A DNA stretch of 60,641 nucleotides from Spartobacteria bacterium (GTDB taxonomy: Bacteria > Verrucomicrobiota > Verrucomicrobiia > Chthoniobacterales > UBA10450): assembly GCA_021325495.1 (NCBI GenBank), contig JAJPGZ010000004.1, forward strand, positions 1-60,641, in the 5' to 3' direction. Under the pieces are notes generated by a model. It did no database searches, was not told the DNA's origin, and saw only the letters and a list, made by a program, of their open reading frames with translations. Positions 60,433 to 60,641 of this stretch are shown here, piece after piece (the stretch's first letter is position 1; each line of letters begins with the position of its first letter). The position numbers and the translations under genes were made by a program.

Positions 60433-60499
60433 CTATTTTACTGTCGGATTTGGTACGACGCGAATGGTAGCGTGCAAGATCGACATCGTCGCCTAACGA

Positions 60500-60527
60500 T
60501 TGAAATTTCGCGGTCATGTTGTATTCT
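60500..60527 (+). promoter_or_regulatory. Sigma-70-type promoter of the tmRNA gene
   Basis: TTGAAA (60500-60505) and TATTCT (60522-60527) with a 16-bp spacer, ending 9 bp before the GGGGGC that starts the tmRNA. Confidence 0.6.
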
Positions 60528-60536
60528 TCTCGGCAC

Positions 60537-60641
60537 GGGGGCGCACTGGTTTCGACTCATCGTTGGAAACGCAGGCGGCATGTCGAGGATGGTTCGTTGG
60601 CCTCGTTAAAATCCGGACCAAAACAAATAAACGCAGATCAC
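60537..60641 (+). ncRNA. ssrA: Transfer-messenger RNA (ssrA), 5' part, cut by window edge
   Basis: The sequence begins GGGGGCGCACTGGTTTCGAC, the conserved 5' end of tmRNA that pairs with the 3' end to form the alanyl acceptor and T-like stem. Downstream GGCCTCGTTAAAATCCGG and AAATAAACGCAGATC match the position of pseudoknot 1 and of the resume codon region. By analogy with E. coli AAATAGTCGCA, the tag would start at GCA (60633-60635), giving Ala-Asp-His. It rescues stalled ribosomes with SmpB. The 3' half is outside the window. Confidence 0.85.

Larger units (their letters stand above)
6241..60485. repeat. Dispersed 10-mer AAGATCGACA, about 92 exact copies
   Basis: Hand-located starts, + orientation: 6241, 9418, 10038, 10644, 11428, 12711, 13752, 14100, 15898, 16333, 17118, 18115, 23027, 23405, 24176, 25641, 26260, 27823, 27884, 28930, 29670, 31542, 33785, 33800, 35973, 35988, 36466, 37101, 37297, 37853, 39609, 40940, 41323, 42150, 42537, 44848, 45166, 45869, 46370, 46724, 46994, 48262, 48511, 49423, 50737, 51723, 52381, 56647, 57869, 58376, 58585, 58601, 60476. 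Reverse (TGTCGATCTT): 7081, 10201, 11059, 11783, 12608, 13348, 14450, 14465, 15337, 16700, 17335, 17417, 19945, 19960, 21598, 22247, 25334, 25349, 26759, 27483, 28762, 28811, 30534, 31971, 34558, 35304, 38472, 39111, 42867, 43152, 45929, 47439, 49863, 53625, 54306, 55338, 55567, 57036, 59625. The base before is usually C and the base after A or T. Confidence 0.95.
674..60497. repeat. Dispersed motif GTTAGGC (TCGTTAGGC), about 64 exact copies
   Basis: A second over-represented word, seen as GTTAGGC (about 36) and GCCTAAC (about 28), usually preceded by C and often by TC. Examples near 677, 1850, 2356, 6469, 11338, 13158, 17491, 21004, 28740, 31519, 36613, 42887, 52430, 57958 and 60310 (+); 6649, 9371, 18311, 23056, 24901, 26416, 36155, 44440, 50419, 56506 and 60491 (-). 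In coding frames it appears mainly as Leu-Gly (TTA GGC) or Pro-Asn-Glu (CCT AAC GAA). Unlike the 10-mer it is also present in the first 5 kb. Many near matches (CTAACGA, CGTTAGT) exist. Confidence 0.85.

Noticed and set aside
6241..60485. Sequencing adapter or vector remnants explaining AAGATCGACA
   Set aside because: Resembles AGATCGGAAGAGC only over the first bases. Copies are embedded in frame in intact conserved proteins, including catalytic sites.
674..60497. TTAGGC as nematode-type telomere repeat or eukaryotic contamination
   Set aside because: Always single copies inside bacterial genes, never tandem.
1..60641. tRNA or rRNA genes
   Set aside because: No cloverleaf-like or rRNA-like sequence found in the gaps between genes, apart from the tmRNA end.

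Overview
The window reads as a chromosome segment of a moderately GC-rich, Gram-negative soil-type bacterium. A Verrucomicrobiota relative (Chthoniobacterales/Udaeobacter-like) is my best guess. The basis is the PadR plus duplicated orphan permease pair, GYF-Yip1, DUF2752 and DUF1460 proteins, outer-membrane barrels ending in aromatic residues, and many sulfotransferases. This is inference from protein style, not a phylogeny.

Layout. 1-4743: a GC-richer block with a thiolase end and a four-gene operon (KamA-like 2,3-aminomutase, CoA-transferase A and B, class III aminotransferase). Together these make a plausible four-step amino-acid degradation route through a beta-amino acid. 5092-9409: PadR regulator, large MacB/FtsX-type permease, SCP2-type thiolase. 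9433-15006: arginase-like protein, iron-permease-like protein, then nth/PGPGW/hflX/miaA and an RRM protein with a clear terminator. 15345-20754: sulfotransferase, sugar epimerase, M23 peptidase, membrane proteins, AlkA-like glycosylase, metallo-hydrolase. 20757-29661: carbonic anhydrase, a lipid/envelope group (kinase-like, flippase-like, PAP2), ABC-2 exporter, SCP2 protein, two paralogous barrel proteins. 29684-33760: nitrilase, MFS exporter, tandem GlcG/HbpS-domain secreted protein. 33863-42538: a redox cluster made of an outer-membrane barrel, a decaheme cytochrome with C-terminal propeller repeats, a ferredoxin and two CysJ-like flavin reductases. 42538-48054: MBL hydrolase, adenylate cyclase, YfhO-like membrane protein, NAPE-PLD-like hydrolase. 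48198-53876: 5-FTHF cyclo-ligase, DUF1460 protein, a SsuABC-like importer with an HPr gene, OprP-like porin. 53930-60432: hybrid-sensing kinase, glycosyltransferase-sulfotransferase fusion, second sulfotransferase, NarL/NarX-type two-component pair. The right edge holds the 5' part of tmRNA (ssrA) with its promoter.

The most striking thing is not a gene. The 10-mer AAGATCGACA occurs about 92 times exactly by my hand count (53 on +, 39 on -), where roughly 0.1 would be expected by chance. It lies inside genes in all reading frames, at stop codons, between convergent genes and in pairs with a fixed 15-bp period. It is absent from the first 6.2 kb. A second motif, GTTAGGC (often TCGTTAGGC), occurs about 64 times and is present throughout, including the first block. 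Both look like genome-wide dispersed signal words, comparable in density to DNA uptake sequences or HIP1. In addition there are at least four families of palindromic MITE-like repeats. Two copies sit in frame inside protein genes, and two others supply start codons.
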